Assembly: GCA_032718475.1 (NCBI GenBank)
Contig: JAUCBJ010001486.1
Span: 32,458 to 96,457, forward strand
DNA from: Nemertoderma westbladi
Taxonomy: Eukaryota; Xenacoelomorpha; Nemertodermatida; Nemertodermatidae
Direction of reading: 5' to 3'
DNA length: 64,000 nt
Shown: positions 1 through 11,212 of the stretch, piece after piece
How the letters are laid out: every line of letters starts with the position of its first letter
How positions within the stretch are numbered: position 1 is the first letter of the stretch
Made by a program: the position numbers and the translations under genes
Notes under the pieces: model-generated
What the model was told of the DNA's origin: nothing
The model's database searches: none
The model's input: only the letters and a program-made list of their open reading frames with translations

Positions 1-146
1 TTACCGGTCACTACAGTATTTTGCAACCTTATTGCTTACTGCAATAAGATCGTTAACTGTTACTGTTCGACAGAACAGTATTAAACTGTATTTAATGCCT
101 ACACTTGCAACCTTATTGCCTACTGCAATAAGATTATAACTGTTAC
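1..146 (-). mobile_element. 5' internal leader start of an off-window BEL element
   Basis: This sequence corresponds to the stretch just inside the 5' LTR of the other BEL copies, with the shared words TTGCTTACTGCAATAA and ATAACTGTTA next to the LTR end. A segment of about 75 bp (TTGCNTACTGCAATAAGA onward) occurs twice. A third BEL element therefore probably continues beyond position 1 on the minus strand. This is inferred from homology to 61750-61803 and 36338-36400; no coding sequence is visible here. Confidence 0.6.
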
Positions 147-1010
147 TGTTCGCGCTTTTGAAGACCTTTAGCAGTTTAACCTGCCAAAATTTATATGTCT
201 TTTAGTTAATTAACACACCTTTAGCATACGACAATATTTTATGCTAATAAACAAATCATTAGCCGAAGCCAGCCCATGCGCGATCATTCACCCGATGGAT
301 CTACACCCGGGAGGCTGAATTCGGATGCTTAGATTTTATTATTGCAGTGTAAGGTTGCAGTGTAAGCCTACTGTATTATTCGATTGATCGCTAATATGTA
401 ATTTCTGACAGATATTATTAACTTTCGGGAAATATTAACAGTTCCTTTAGGACGTGGCGCTCTATCTATTTAAACAGAGCTAGGACTTATACTAAACGCA
501 ACGATAAGGCTTATGATTAAAGTATAAGTCGCATTCTTTAGGAAATGCTTTGTTACCAGTCACATCACACTCACAATCATGCACACTATTCTGCCGACCG
601 TCAGTATATTTGATCACACATAAAGAGAACAGCAATTGACTCAGGTAGTGTCTACTAAATAACATTAGATTCAATACACACCACATTGATATAAATCGCA
701 ATTGTTATATATAGCCCGCCTCTCTAACCTGTAGTGTATCAAGAAAATTGGGAATTTTGGGTGATTTATCCGTATTCTCCAAAGAGCAATATTTCCATCA
801 ACAAATAGATACAATTAATAACTGACGGTAAATAGCAGTACAAACAATATGATTAGTGCAGTTAAATTAAGTGAGGTAACACCGCCGGTAACAGTTATAC
901 TTTCTATAATCTAAGCAGTTTACTATAGTTCTTCCCAAAAAGCCGGTGTTTCTGGCTTAGACAGCAATAACAACAAAGTATCAAGTAAGGCAGTAAGACT
1001 GAACACGTTC

Positions 1011-3074
1011 GTGGGGACTTCGCGCAGCACGAGGCCTAGTTATTATATACAAATTAAAATGCAGCGACTGTATCACAAAATCAGGTTTTGAGAAATTTAC
1101 CCACACCACCAATCAATCAAAGAAAGGTGGACAGTACGTGTTCACCCCTTTTAATCTCCCCCCCCCCCCCCCCCCCACCCTTCCCAACCACCAATACATA
1201 ACCGCGACATCTACCACCCACGGAAGGGTAGCACGAACTTATTTCCAATCGCACGTTAAATATGCAAAGCCAGGTGGTTTATAGGAATATAATAAACGCA
1301 GTACTCGTTTTCATTATAAGCCTCTTTGCGTTCGTCCTGTTTTGTATTTAAATATATTTCTTAAACGCAAGCTAGGACGATCTTTATAATAATAATAACT
1401 AGGGATGCGATCAATATGTGAAGCCAGGTGGTTTATATAATAATTTAGTCAACGCAGTACTCGTCTTCATTATATGCCTCGTTGCGCTCGTCGCTTGTCC
1501 TGTTTTGTCATAAAATATTTTTCCTAAACGCAGACTGACGATCTTTATACAGTTATAACTATGCGAAGTTTCGAAACTGTGCGAGTAACTGTTGATACAT
1601 CTATGTGGAGATGTGTGATATGTGGAGATGTGTGATACAACGCCAACGCATCTTATGCCGATGTAGTAATATGGGTATTGAAATAATATTAAATCAATGT
1701 ACACTCTTAAAGCTGCAGCGAAAAAATGTAGCTAATTTCCTAGGTTACATATAAAATAATAATATTATTTTTAAGAACATTAATTTTACTACTTTGCAAA
1801 AATTCAATTAAAAAATAACCAGACATATACATTGTGGAATAAATCTGTCATTTAACTGAGATAGCAATAGTAGTAATAGTCGAACGGTTATGCGGCCCGT
1901 CCAGCCTATAATAAACACAATTCAGTGATTGGGCTGAAATAGCAATACTGGTTGCCTCTATTACAATTCCTCTCAGGTTAGTCTACAGCCACAACTCCCA
2001 GCAGCTAGCTCCACACCAGCAGAGACTTGACCAATAATGGGAAGGATTAAATTTGTACTCAATAATTGTGCGGTTTAATTACGTTTAGATCAATTAAAGA
2101 CACATTTATTAAAGCAAATCACTTAAACTAATTAAAAACTATAATAGAATGGCGTATGGGGATTATATCTGTATAATTTTTAAGTATAATTATTTAAATC
2201 TTATACTGTAAAACAATTAATTTCCTTTAAAAGGCAGGTTGAAAATGGCGTTTTCACCGCAATCAACTTAATTAACTAATTAACTGCTATTATCTTAGCT
2301 TCTCGAAGGCCACACGGAAATTCTACTTGGAAAATTTCTAAACTTTTGCCAAACAACATGTGTACCAAGTTTGGATAGATTTCATCAAGGATTGGCCGAG
2401 TTATTAACGTTTAAAATTGAACACGACAGAACGACAGAACGACAGAACGACAGAACGACAGGTTGATTAATGGTACCACTACGCTAAGGCTCACTCACTT
2501 CGTGGCTCGCCCCACAATTCCTCTCAGGTTAGTCTACAGCCACAACTCCCAGCAGCTAGCTCCACACCAGCAGAGACTTGACCAATAATGGGAAGGATTA
2601 AATTTGTACTCAATAATTGTGCGGTTTAATTACGTTTAGATCAATTAAAGACACATTTATTAAAGCAAATCACTTAAACTAATTAAAAACTATAATAGAA
2701 TGGCGTATGGGGATTATATCTGTATAATTTTTAATTATAATTATTTAAATCTTATACTGTAAAACAATTAATTTCCTTTAAAAGGCAGGTTGAAAATGGC
2801 GTTTTCACCGCAATAAACTTAATTAACTAATTAACTGCTATTATCTTAGCTTCTCGAAGGCCACACGGAAATTCTACTTGGAAAATTTCTAAACTTTTGC
2901 CAAACAACATGTGTACCAAGTTTGGATAGATTTCATCAAAGATTGGCCGAGTTATTAACGTTTAAAATTGAACACGACAGAACGACAGAACGACAGAACG
3001 ACAGAACGACAGAACGACAGGTTGATTAATGGTACCACTACGCTAAGGCTCACTCACTTCGTGGCTCGCCCCAC
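1011..3074. mobile_element. Inverted-repeat element, GTGGGG...CCCCAC family, copy 1
   Basis: The insertion begins GTGGGGACTTCGCGCAGCAC and ends with GTGGCTCGCCCCAC. The same two ends, with a much longer inverted repeat, bound the element at 32200-32715. It interrupts the BEL LTR exactly where homology to the intact LTRs is lost. There is no transposase reading frame, so it is non-autonomous. Inside are a run of 19 C (1158-1176), a diverged tandem duplication (about 1258-1405 and 1413-1570), and a larger duplication (1965-3074). Confidence 0.65.
1965..3074. repeat. Tandem duplication, about 551 bp per copy
   Basis: Two nearly identical copies, 1965-2515 and 2516-3074, both begin AATTCCTCTCAGGTTAG and end GTGGCTCGCCCCAC. 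Each contains an 8-bp microsatellite (ACAGAACG) with different copy numbers (about 2423-2462 and 2976-3022). The high identity points to a recent duplication of the element's 3' end. Confidence 0.9.
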
Positions 3075-3504
3075 ACTCTCCTTATGATCGGCTGAAAAGC
3101 TACACGTCGACAGGAAAAATCGCTCTGATTGGCTCAAGCCAAACAAAGAACTATGCATCCAATGGCTGTTTCCATGTCAGCAACCAGCTGTTAGATGTCG
3201 TAATATGAATCATCACGGCTAAGCTGTGAAAGGTAGTTGGTGCATTACAGGTTTTTTGCCTTACCATGTCCGCCAAAACACGTATATAGCAGAATGACTT
3301 TTATGTCCGTTAAAACACCTGTAACGGTACCTTGCGGGCGAGGGGAATATATATACAGTTAGAGAACCCTTTTAGAGTATTCCAGCGCCTGGGGGAAACT
3401 GGATTGCGAAGCAAAAGGGGCCAGTTATATCCCACAGAAGCTTTTACAGTAATATATCATATTTTTAAATTTCTTCAGTTAATTTAAATTATTATCATTT
3501 TCAG

Positions 3505-4268
3505 GGTATTTTTTCCTGGTGCAGAAATCATTCTCAATCGCTTCGATCGTCCTCACTGTTATTATAATTCGTCTCCAACATAGATGCCACACGTGTTACG
3601 AGTTCCCCCAACATCTGCGTGGGATATTCTTCAACAAGTTGGCCCCGTGGTTCGGTGTTCAACTTCCTCCTGTTGTCATTCAAAGAGCCCGCGCAAAACG
3701 AGAGAGAACGAGACGCCAATCATTTGTCACCAAATCTGATGAAGTCCAGGCAACCATACAACGCCGTCTTAGTATAAAAGTTGATAATACTGATGACGTT
3801 AGTACTGATGATACTGGGGAGGCGAATTTCAACATCTCTGAGCGCAAACATTCGTCGCGGACAACGTGTAAAGGAAAACTACATAACAGACATAATATAT
3901 TCCGGTTACATAAAAGTATAAAAGAAAAGATAAATACCAGCTTAGTTTCTCGGAAGTACACCAAAAAGAACTCACCAAAGAAAGTGAACCTCAGTGAATA
4001 TTCGCCTATTCCAGAGATAAGACGATGTAATATTCTAGACAATGATTCGTCCAGTTATTTGCTTTCACAAGCTTACGAATTGGTGAAGAATGTTGAGTTG
4101 ATGGCAGCTATGGCTAGTTCAACACCAACTGTTAATGAAATGGAATGGACCATCAGTGCTTGTATTCTAGAACGGATTGTTGGTTTATTATTCGCTATAT
4201 TTTCTGTTGGGACAGCTATTGGAATACTAACTGTTGCGTCATTGAGTCAGTATAAATGTTTAGGTTAG
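3505..4268 (+). CDS. Nicotinic acetylcholine receptor-like subunit, terminal exon
   Basis: The exon encodes the C-terminal part of a Cys-loop ligand-gated ion channel subunit. It opens at a pyrimidine-rich acceptor ending TTTTCAG at 3504, with a codon split G|GG. Next come the end of the third membrane segment (YFFLVQKSF ... LTVIIIRLQHR) and the post-TM3 signature FPQHLRGIFFNKLAPW, which matches the nAChR pattern of a short amphipathic stretch after TM3. A basic, Ser/Lys-rich cytoplasmic loop of about 140 residues follows, then a membrane-proximal helix (LSQAYELVKNVELMA) and TM4 (ILERIVGLLFAIFSVGTAIG), ending SQYKCLG. The frame is open for 254 codons to TAG at 4266-4268. The ligand-binding domain and TM1-TM2 exons are not in the window. 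Either this is the 3' end of a functional gene with a BEL element in its last intron, or a stranded exon copy; the unbroken frame favours the former. Confidence 0.75.
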
Positions 4269-4338
4269 CTGCAAGTTCAGAAGCCTTTCTGTCGAAAAAC
4301 TGAAAACGAGGGCAATAATATTTATTTATTTCTTGGTA

Positions 4339-4344
4339 AATAAA
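4339..4344 (+). terminator. Polyadenylation signal AATAAA after the receptor exon
   Basis: AATAAA lies 70 bp after the stop codon, in an AT-rich 3' UTR, at a plausible distance for the receptor transcript. Confidence 0.55.
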
Positions 4345-5640
4345 ATGTAGAACATTATTTTACTATTACTTTACTTTACTATTTTACTATTTTACTATAT
4401 ACACGATATATTTACCAAGTGTAGCGATGTTAATACAATCAGATTATTAGTAGGCAAATAGCCAGAGCCAATCAGAAGCCTTGGTTAACTAAACCAATCA
4501 CACAGTAAGCCCTCCCAATCTCCGTTAGATCACTACTGGGTACACAGTACCAAAAGTAAGTACCAAAAAAAAAATGTATAAAAAGGATTCAACTTAATGT
4601 AAAAACTCAACTCTAGTATCGTAACGAAATTCAGATTTTGATAACAATTTTGGACTACTTACAACGTCACCCTCCCCACCTATACCAACAAAGCATTGTA
4701 GAAATAACTGCGTGAAAATATTTGTAGAAACATTGGGTGGAAGGAATAATTACGACACTATATTCCAGGATATGGTGTATAGCGTGACCTGAATACTGTA
4801 ATTTACACATCCCCCGTGAGGGCACGCCCCAACCAAAGAGTCTCGAGTGAGCGAAAGTTGTACTACTGTATCTTGCAATGTTTTCTATGAATTTTCGTGA
4901 GAAAAATAGGATTTTTCATAAAAATTATTATTTATTTCATGGGAAAAAAGTAGAACGTTTTTCATTATTCACGAAGAATTTTATTTACCGGGCGCTAGCG
5001 AGGTTAATAAAGGGTCGAGAGAATATTGAAAAAAAAATGTTCTACTTTTTTTCCTATGTAATACGTAATTTTATTCTTAAATTTGTACTTTTATGTTACT
5101 CAATTCTTCAATAAAAGATAGAGTGTTATTAAATATATTGAACTGTAGTATTTACTATATTGCTTCCATAGTTACTGCGATTCAAATTACTGTACTCTTC
5201 AACTCCTGATGCTGCCATTAAATAATTTATTGTTCTCGAATATTTATTTAGAGAGCCGCTTAATAAGGTAACTAAGGTTGTAATAACTTTTGAGTGTGTG
5301 CATGGATTTTTCTCAAATTACGTGCAAATCTTTTCTACTTCGATGCTTTTTCAACACCATGTAATACAATTTAGGAAAATCCACCAAAAATATTTTATTT
5401 TACTTGTTCGCCGTGAAAAAAGTAAAATCAATGCCATCCTATGGGTTATTTTTTTCCCTAGGCAAAAAAGTGAAAATTTTTATCCCCATTTTGGAGTATG
5501 TTCGAGCGAAAACGTAAAAATTTAAGAATAAAATATATAATTATATTCTGATTACAGTTCTCAAAACTACCCGGTGGTATAGAATTATTAAACAACATTT
5601 TTTTTCCCATTGTGCAGGCCATGTGTCATGTTACTTTCGC
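4345..5640. other. AT-rich non-coding stretch
   Basis: No gene is recognised. The sequence is AT-rich, with loosely repeated motifs such as AAAAAAGTAGAACGTTTTTC and TTTATTTACC(A/G)(A/G)G. Short open frames here have no recognisable domains and the biased composition of AT-rich DNA. Confidence 0.5.
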
Positions 5641-6284
5641 CTGGTTGAGGTTCAATGGTGGCATTCCTCTGCCACCTTTGACCCCCCAGGGTTTAGCGCA
5701 TATGACAAGACCAAGCAGTAGATGAAAAATCAGCTGACTACGAGTATCATGCAAAGAACTCAGTTATCATTGCAGATGAAGTCTTGTTGGATAGAATATC
5801 GTCCAACTGTTGGACTGTTGGTCAGCTTGTACCGCACGTACCGCACATTTGCGAACGAGTGCGTTAAGTTGCGGAATGCTCGGCTTGGTCTGCCCTACGA
5901 TGACATCATGATGCTGGTCCAATCGTAGTCCGTGAGGATGGCTCGACTGCTATAGCTTATGGCCAAGCTCAACCCAATCCTGATGTCGGGCCCCAACAAT
6001 GTAACACACAATGCCTTTCAAAGCTCAGAATGAGGTGATTCACGCCATTGCCACATGTCCTCATCAAGGATCTCATCGCCAAAGTCAACGGCTCAAGCTA
6101 CATTGCCATGCTGGATGACAAGACGGATGTGAGCTCCACACAGCAGATTATGCCAGTCTGTGTATGGTTTACTGATGGGAACAACAGCACGGTAAGTTTC
6201 TTTGCTCCGTGCAGGTCAGTTATGGATTTCACTGGCCCAAGGGTACGATTTGTATCGACTACGATGTCCGTCCAGTCACCTTAA
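5640..6284 (+). pseudogene. Degenerate hAT/DUF4371-like transposase remnant
   Basis: Two short frames (about 5722-5928 and 6048-6284) sit in a more GC-rich patch. The second contains SSYIAMLDDKTDVSSTQQI followed by VCVWFTDGNNSTVS. This resembles the segment of hAT-related (DUF4371) proteins with a D-E-T-T/S-D-x-S motif followed by a hydrophobic strand, here degraded to DDKTDVS. No complete frame, zinc finger or dimerisation domain remains. The assignment is tentative; a fragment of an unrelated gene is possible. Confidence 0.3.
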
Positions 6285-6451
6285 AGGTGTCTTAACCTCG
6301 AATGATAAGTTTATTTTACCGAAAATAACTTATCTTTTATTGGCGCAATTGTAGGACTAATCCCATCACATGCGTACTTTTTAACCGGGTAGTGTACAAA
6401 TTTAAGAATCGCGTAATTTTTATTGAAATTAATATCTCATATCTCTCCAAA

Positions 6452-6492
6452 CCACGTACGCGTTTCGACCTTACTGGGTCTCATCAGCGTGG
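6452..6492 (-). ncRNA. Hammerhead ribozyme-like motif, type I with minimal stem III
   Basis: Read on the minus strand, the order is: stem I strand CCACG, core CUGAUGA, stem II GACC/GGUC closed by a CAGUAA loop, core GAAA, a very short stem III (CGCG, one C-G pair next to the A-U), the site UA, and the returning stem I strand CGUGG. All invariant hammerhead core positions are present, including the G-C pair that closes stem II. A mirror copy at 6500-6534 on the plus strand is damaged (CUGUUGA, and a mismatch in stem II). Minimal stem III hammerheads are known from Penelope-like elements and animal retrozymes, where they usually act as dimers. Activity is not shown here. Confidence 0.55.
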
Positions 6493-6534
6493 TGTCGTCG
6501 ACACCACGCTGTTGAGACCCAGTAAGATCGAAAC
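6462..6534. repeat. 35-bp palindrome arms around the ribozyme-like core
   Basis: Arms 6462-6496 and 6500-6534 pair with only two mismatches around GTC. The arrangement looks like a head-to-head duplication of the hammerhead-like unit. Confidence 0.85.
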
Positions 6535-6638
6535 ATAGGGATTAGTCCTACAATTGCGCCAATAAAAGATAATAATAATAATAATAATAAGTTATTTTCG
6601 GTAAAATAAACTTATCATTCGAGGTTAAGACCCTTAGA

Positions 6639-6649
6639 TCCCTTCCTAT
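6639..6649. repeat. Target-site duplication, left (LINE 6650-7331)
   Basis: TCCCTTCCTAT is identical to 7332-7342 on the other side of the truncated LINE. Confidence 0.8.
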
Positions 6650-7331
6650 TGAAAGTCCTCAGCAAGTCTCTGATCGGATGAGCATAAGCTCAAAGGATGG
6701 TATGCTTGAGCATGTGGACGACTTCTGTTACCTGGGAGCATGGATCCGGAAGTCAGGTGAGGACCTTCGAATACGTAAGGGAAAGGCATGGGCAGCCTTG
6801 AATAGGCTTTCCAGGATTTGGAAGTCACCGAGAATTAATCGGAAACTTAAGGTCCGATTATTTAGAGCAGCAGTAGTTCCAGTACTCCTCTACGGGAGTC
6901 CATGCTGGGCTCTAACTGCTGAGGACACCAAATCTCTGGATGGCACATTCACAAGAATGCTACGCCGGGTACATTGTGTCAAGTACAATGCACACATCTC
7001 CAACCAGACACTATATAACATTGGAGGTGTCTCATTGGTTCCCCCAAGCTTGACACTAGAACAAAATCGCCTCCGCTTTGCAGGACATTGCTTTCGCCGT
7101 GAGGACCAGCCAGTGCATAATCTTGTACTTTGGCAGCCTCATGGAGTGAATAAGCATGGTGGACAGCCCATGACTTTCTTGAGACGCATCTTAAAGGACA
7201 CTGGCCTTAAAGATGCGGATGAACTAGCAAATGTCATGGGTGATAGGGAGTTGTGGCGGTGCAATTTTGTTGACAAGCCGGCACAGCATTCTTAAAAATG
7301 CAGCTGCAATGCAGCATGCCGATCCTAGTAG
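6650..7331 (+). pseudogene. 5'-truncated LINE copy (RT C-terminal region)
   Basis: The frame 6678-7295 encodes the region downstream of the reverse transcriptase catalytic core. It has VDDFCYLGAWIRKSGEDLR, a thumb-like segment (RKGKAWAALNRLSRIWKS), LLYGSPCW, and the C-terminal RLRFAGHCFRREDQP ... LVLWQPHG block. This matches the C-terminus of the LINE at 13545-20164, so the two belong to related families. The copy is flanked by an 11-bp direct repeat (TCCCTTCCTAT at 6639-6649 and 7332-7342), the expected product of target-primed reverse transcription with 5' truncation. The frame is intact but lacks the endonuclease and catalytic RT. Confidence 0.85.
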
Positions 7332-7342
7332 TCCCTTCCTAT
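7332..7342. repeat. Target-site duplication, right (LINE 6650-7331)
   Basis: This is the second copy of TCCCTTCCTAT, directly after the LINE 3' end. Confidence 0.8.
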
Positions 7343-8400
7343 AATAAATGTATAATAACAAACACCTCGAAAATTACAGCATGCCAACACATTGTTACTA
7401 TCAATAATCCTTAAAGGTGTGCAACTGTTGATTAGGAAGCAGTTCGGAAAGACTCTCGCCATCTATCGTTGGATGAGATGAGCTCATGGGGAGTGATTGT
7501 GGAAGCAAATCCCATAATTATGTGAAACTGCTCAAGGGTATAAAGTATAGTATCGTAACATTCGTAATGGTGATTGTAAGGACTGGTGAAACAGATTTTC
7601 GACTGGACATTGTAGAAATTGCTATTCGCAATTTGGTTGACACTTAATAGGGGGATATTATGCTGATACCGGCATATTAGCAGGAACATGCACCATATGT
7701 TTAGGTGTAGAACTGTCACTGTTAGCGCTTTTTAAATATTTCACACTGTTGTCATTAAAGTGATAATTGAATGTACCGACATACTGACTAACAGGGTTTT
7801 TTAAATGTATATATTAACTTAAAAGTAAACACAAGATTCTTACACCCCTTAAACTACAAAAAAATATAGAATCAGGACATTAAAGCCCAAAATACTCTCC
7901 AGTCTGGAAAGTATTTTGGGCTTTAATGTCCTGAATTAATTATTTTTGCTCTAGTCCTACCTCTTCACGGCGACAAAATTGTCCTATATATTTCTTATAG
8001 AATATAGGCTTAGCTTTCGTGCAGTTTATTACTGGTATCATTTAGTGTATGGCGGTTAGGTTTTAGGCTTGCATTTAGTTTTATTACAGCCATACCCATA
8101 CAAGTGTAAAAATAATGCTCTCTGGCCTGTACATTTCCTTATAAAGTTAGACAACAATATTCAATCAATTAATTTAAAATTGTCGATCTAAAAATTGTTT
8201 AATTTATTATAATTAGAGACCGTTAGGGCTTCTTGTTGTCAAAAAACATATGTTTGTTTGTTTGTCTGTGTGTGTGCGTGCACATTGATATTGGCTTGGA
8301 AGAGAACCTGTTCTACATGTTGGGATGTCAAGTATATGTGGAGGTTTAACTCTGTCTTCGTTCAATCCAAACCATCACCCCATCATCATAATGATGATCT
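7343..8400. other. AT-rich intergenic stretch with one strong hairpin
   Basis: No gene is recognised. The stretch contains the hairpin at 7872-7933 and a TTTG/TCTG/TG-type microsatellite near 8250-8280. Confidence 0.5.
7872..7933. repeat. Near-perfect 25-bp hairpin
   Basis: TCAGGACATTAAAGCCCAAA... pairs with its exact reverse complement across a loop of roughly 10 bases. The stem length is in the range of a pre-miRNA, but perfect complementarity is more typical of a small foldback element. Confidence 0.8.
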
Positions 8401-8431
8401 AAGGACATGCGTAGAACATAGTCAAGCACAA

Positions 8432-9297
8432 TTATGAACAAGAATGGTGCAAGTGCGTCTCTCTGGAGGACGCCCCATAACACTTCAAATGGTTATGTGT
8501 CACTGTCAACAGTAGACACAAATGTTGTCGAACCATCGTATACTGATCTGATTGCTGCAATAATTTCATCAGGAATCCCATATAATGAAAGTATGCTGAA
8601 CATACGTGAGCGAGAGACTGAATCAAAGGCCTTGAAGAAGTCAACAAAGATAACAGCCAGATGCCTGTCTTTCTTTTTTGATAACTCTTCAAGTATCCTT
8701 CTAAGTGCCAAAATGGGCTCCATGGTCCCACGACCTTTACGGAACCCATTCTGATTTCCACGGAGCAGTCTCTCAATGGGATCCCTGATGCGTTTATTAT
8801 AATTCTATTGTATAGCTTTGCAGCAATTGAGATCAATGAGATTCTCCGAAAAGAACCATAGTGTTAGGTTGCCCTTCTTGGGAACTGGCACCACTTTGTT
8901 TTTATTTCTTGTGGGACTCTTGTTGATCGGTACATGTCTACTAAGATGGGATAGATGAGCTTTAAACACTCAGGTATTTCAAAGACCCAGGGGGAACACC
9001 ATCTACTCCACTGGCACGATTGGTCTTAATGCTCTTTGCAGCAACCTTCACTTCTGCAAAGGAGATATCGACAATGGGAATATCTGGGAGTACAGACTCA
9101 GACACTTTTACTTCTTTAAAGTTATCAGGCAATACCCTGTCATTATTGAGGAGCTTTTCAAATTGGGCCTTCCAACCATTGAGGTGATTCAGCATTAACC
9201 TTGGTGGTTGGTTGGCTTTTCCGACCAGTAAGCAAATTGATCGATTTCCATGCCTTGGATGATTTCCTGCTGTCGTCAGCATCATTGATGGCAACAA
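8432..9297 (-). pseudogene. LINE reverse transcriptase fragment (N-terminal half)
   Basis: Broken frames encode the pre-RT segment with KTNRASGVDGVPPGSLKYL (the conserved A-x-G-x-D-G-x-P block), then NGFRKGRGTMEPILALRRI-type sequence, motif A (VIFVDFFKAFDSVSRSRM), LYGIPDEIIAAIRSVYD and the motif B region. At least two frameshifts separate these blocks. It is non-functional because the catalytic FADD box is missing. Confidence 0.8.
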
Positions 9298-9362
9298 CCT
9301 GCTGGTTTATTAGCTCCTGTAGATTAACAGAGTACTGCCTGTTCAGGGACCTAGATGCAGCC

Positions 9363-10229
9363 TCAACTGCATTCTTTGCCGCTGTAGTCTTTTGAGTCGG
9401 GACTCTTTCTGCGCCTTATAGAGGTCATTTCGGCACTTCTGAATTTTGTTGTCAGTCCAGGGGGCCCTTTTCCTGTTTCGAGGGTATACAGGAACTGTTT
9501 CTGCAGCTTAAACTTAACTGCTTCTGTGAAGGCAGTATAGCCCTCACAGTGATCTGCCGCCTCAGAGGCAAGAACCTCATACCTGTTGCTCAGCTGTAGT
9601 GTGAAGCTGGATCTCACACTTGGCTGTTGCAACAGAGAGGACCAGTCATGCCGCGACAAGGCAGATTTCATTGTTCTGCTAGCACGCAGACTAAGTCTTA
9701 CCTTGGCCACAATAAGGCAGTGATCGCTGGAGAAAGGTCGAAGTGTAAATGCATTACAGTCTTGTATAGAGCTCCTGTATTTCCTACGAAACAGAATATG
9801 GTCTATCTGGGACTTGTGACCACTGGGTCCACTATGAGTCCATAGCTTTCCAGTTCGCATCTTGAACTGGGTTCCAGCCGAAAACAATCCATTTCCAGAG
9901 ATAAAATCCTGAAGATGGACGGAATTTCGGTTAACACTATTGCTATAGACCCAGGGCGATGTAGGTGATTGATGCAAACTTGCATTAAAGTCTCCCAGGA
10001 ATGCTAAGAATGCATGCTGATCCACTCCATCAGTAGCTGCTTGTAGATTGTGGTAGAAATTCTCCACCTCCTCTACAGGGGCAACACTAGTTGGAGAGTA
10101 GCACACAATCAGAACCACCATAGGAAACTTCTTAACCAGTCTTCCAGAACATGAGAAGTGGCAACCGATGATGCGGTTAGAGATTTGGTCTATTTTGTCC
10201 AATGCCGCATGTGCAGTTGGATTCATCAA
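9363..10229 (-). pseudogene. LINE apurinic-like endonuclease domain fragment
   Basis: The 288-codon frame carries the LINE endonuclease signatures VLIVCYSPTS, LAFLGDFNA (metal/DNA-binding loop), QIDHILF and the catalytic SDHCLIVAKVRL. The upstream half of the domain (ADNVSLSAVGVQEHRM, near 10330-10385) is in another frame, so the enzyme is broken by a frameshift near 10230. The C-terminal part is the linker toward RT. In an intact element the enzyme nicks target DNA to prime reverse transcription. Confidence 0.8.
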
Positions 10230-11212
10230 TAGACCAATTCCACTATTGCCACAATCATCTGCTGCCGCGAGGGCGAGTCACCAACCGCCTCCATGTCCTT
10301 AATCAGAACCTCATCAGTCTGTCCAGTCTGCATTCGGTGCTCTTGAACACCCACTGCGCTAAGAGAAACGTTATCTGCCAAGACAGTCAGCTCACATTGT
10401 CAAATTGGGGATCCGAATGTTAGGGTGTTTACTGAGGCTAGTCTAGTGACTTGCCTCAGATTCACCAATGGCTTTGTTGGTCGGGGTGGAACATGAGAGT
10501 AGCCTCCAACTCCAGAATCCCTCTCCCCCTCACAATCTGGCCTCCCTGGTGACCCAGGGATTGGGCCAGAAAGGTCATCAGGAAAGGGACTCAAAGAATT
10601 GTTGGCTGCTCTCCCTCCAGTAGGGGGTGAGACAGGCAGCCGGTCAGGAGATAACTGACGCCTGTGAGGCCGATTGTGTCCGGTAATTCCACCGGTAATT
10701 CCGCATTACTAATGTAATCCAAAGTGGGGGTTGGGGGGTGCTTTTTTGCCGAGTCAGTTCTCGGGGCAAATACCACACCCTGGTTTGCCATTCCACAGGG
10801 TGGGTGTCGCAGCGGAGTCAGATATGAGGCCCATGACCCATATCTACTCTGGCGCACATGACCCACCATTGGCTGTGCAGCTCATCTGCTGGGTCATGCC
10901 CTGTACCCCTGCTGCCAGGTACAGGTCGCAGTGAAGTGCACTCAGAGTGGACATGAGAACACTCTACTCCTGACCAGCCATTGGTAGATCACCATCTGCC
11001 TGGCCAGGCCATATACCCCTGCAGCCAAGTATATGGGTCCTTAATCCAGGACCAAGGGTGTCCTTACCCCAGAACGAAGTGGGTCTTAGTTACAGGGCCA
11101 GATTTGCCCTAGTAAGAGGGTCTATGCAGCTACAGGTGGCACCTACTTTATGCTGCATGGAGGTGGCAAGTTTTCTCGATCAATGACCTAGAAAACCTGA
11201 CCTAACCTGACC

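Larger units (their letters stand above)
147..3448 (-). mobile_element. BEL-family LTR (copy A), split by an inverted-repeat element
   Basis: On the plus strand the LTR runs from TGTTCGCGCTTTTGAAG at 147 to GAAGCTTTTACA at 3448. In element sense it therefore starts TGTAAAAGC and ends in ACA. Positions 147-1010 and 3075-3448 align with the LTRs at 49053-50327 and 61804-63083, but are clearly more diverged. The missing middle is explained by the insertion at 1011-3074. By analogy with BEL-2 this is the 5' LTR of a minus-strand element lying to the left. It ends 56 bp upstream of the splice acceptor of the receptor exon, so the insertion sits in that gene's last intron. Confidence 0.8.
6291..6629. 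mobile_element. Inverted-repeat (MITE-like) element with internal hammerhead-like palindrome
   Basis: The left arm (6291-6364, starting CTTAACCTCGAATGATAAG) and right arm (about 6536-6629, ending CTTATCATTCGAGGTTAAG) are near-perfect reverse complements over about 70 bp. The right arm has an (AAT)n expansion at 6571-6590. Between them lies a second, very strong palindrome (6462-6496 and 6500-6534, 3-base loop). There is no transposase frame and no clear target-site duplication. Confidence 0.75.
8401..11212 (-). mobile_element. 3'-truncated, degenerate LINE (endonuclease and partial RT)
   Basis: This is a minus-strand non-LTR retrotransposon. From 5' to 3' it has a GC-richer leader (about 11200-10600), an endonuclease region (about 10430-9600), a linker, and the first half of RT (about 9297-8401). 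Homology stops abruptly near 8401, just after the RT segment LWGVLQRDALAPFLFIIVLD, so the FADD motif and C-terminus are missing. Frameshifts and stops break the frame. Loss of the 3' side is unusual for a LINE (5' truncation is the rule) and suggests a later deletion. Confidence 0.8.
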
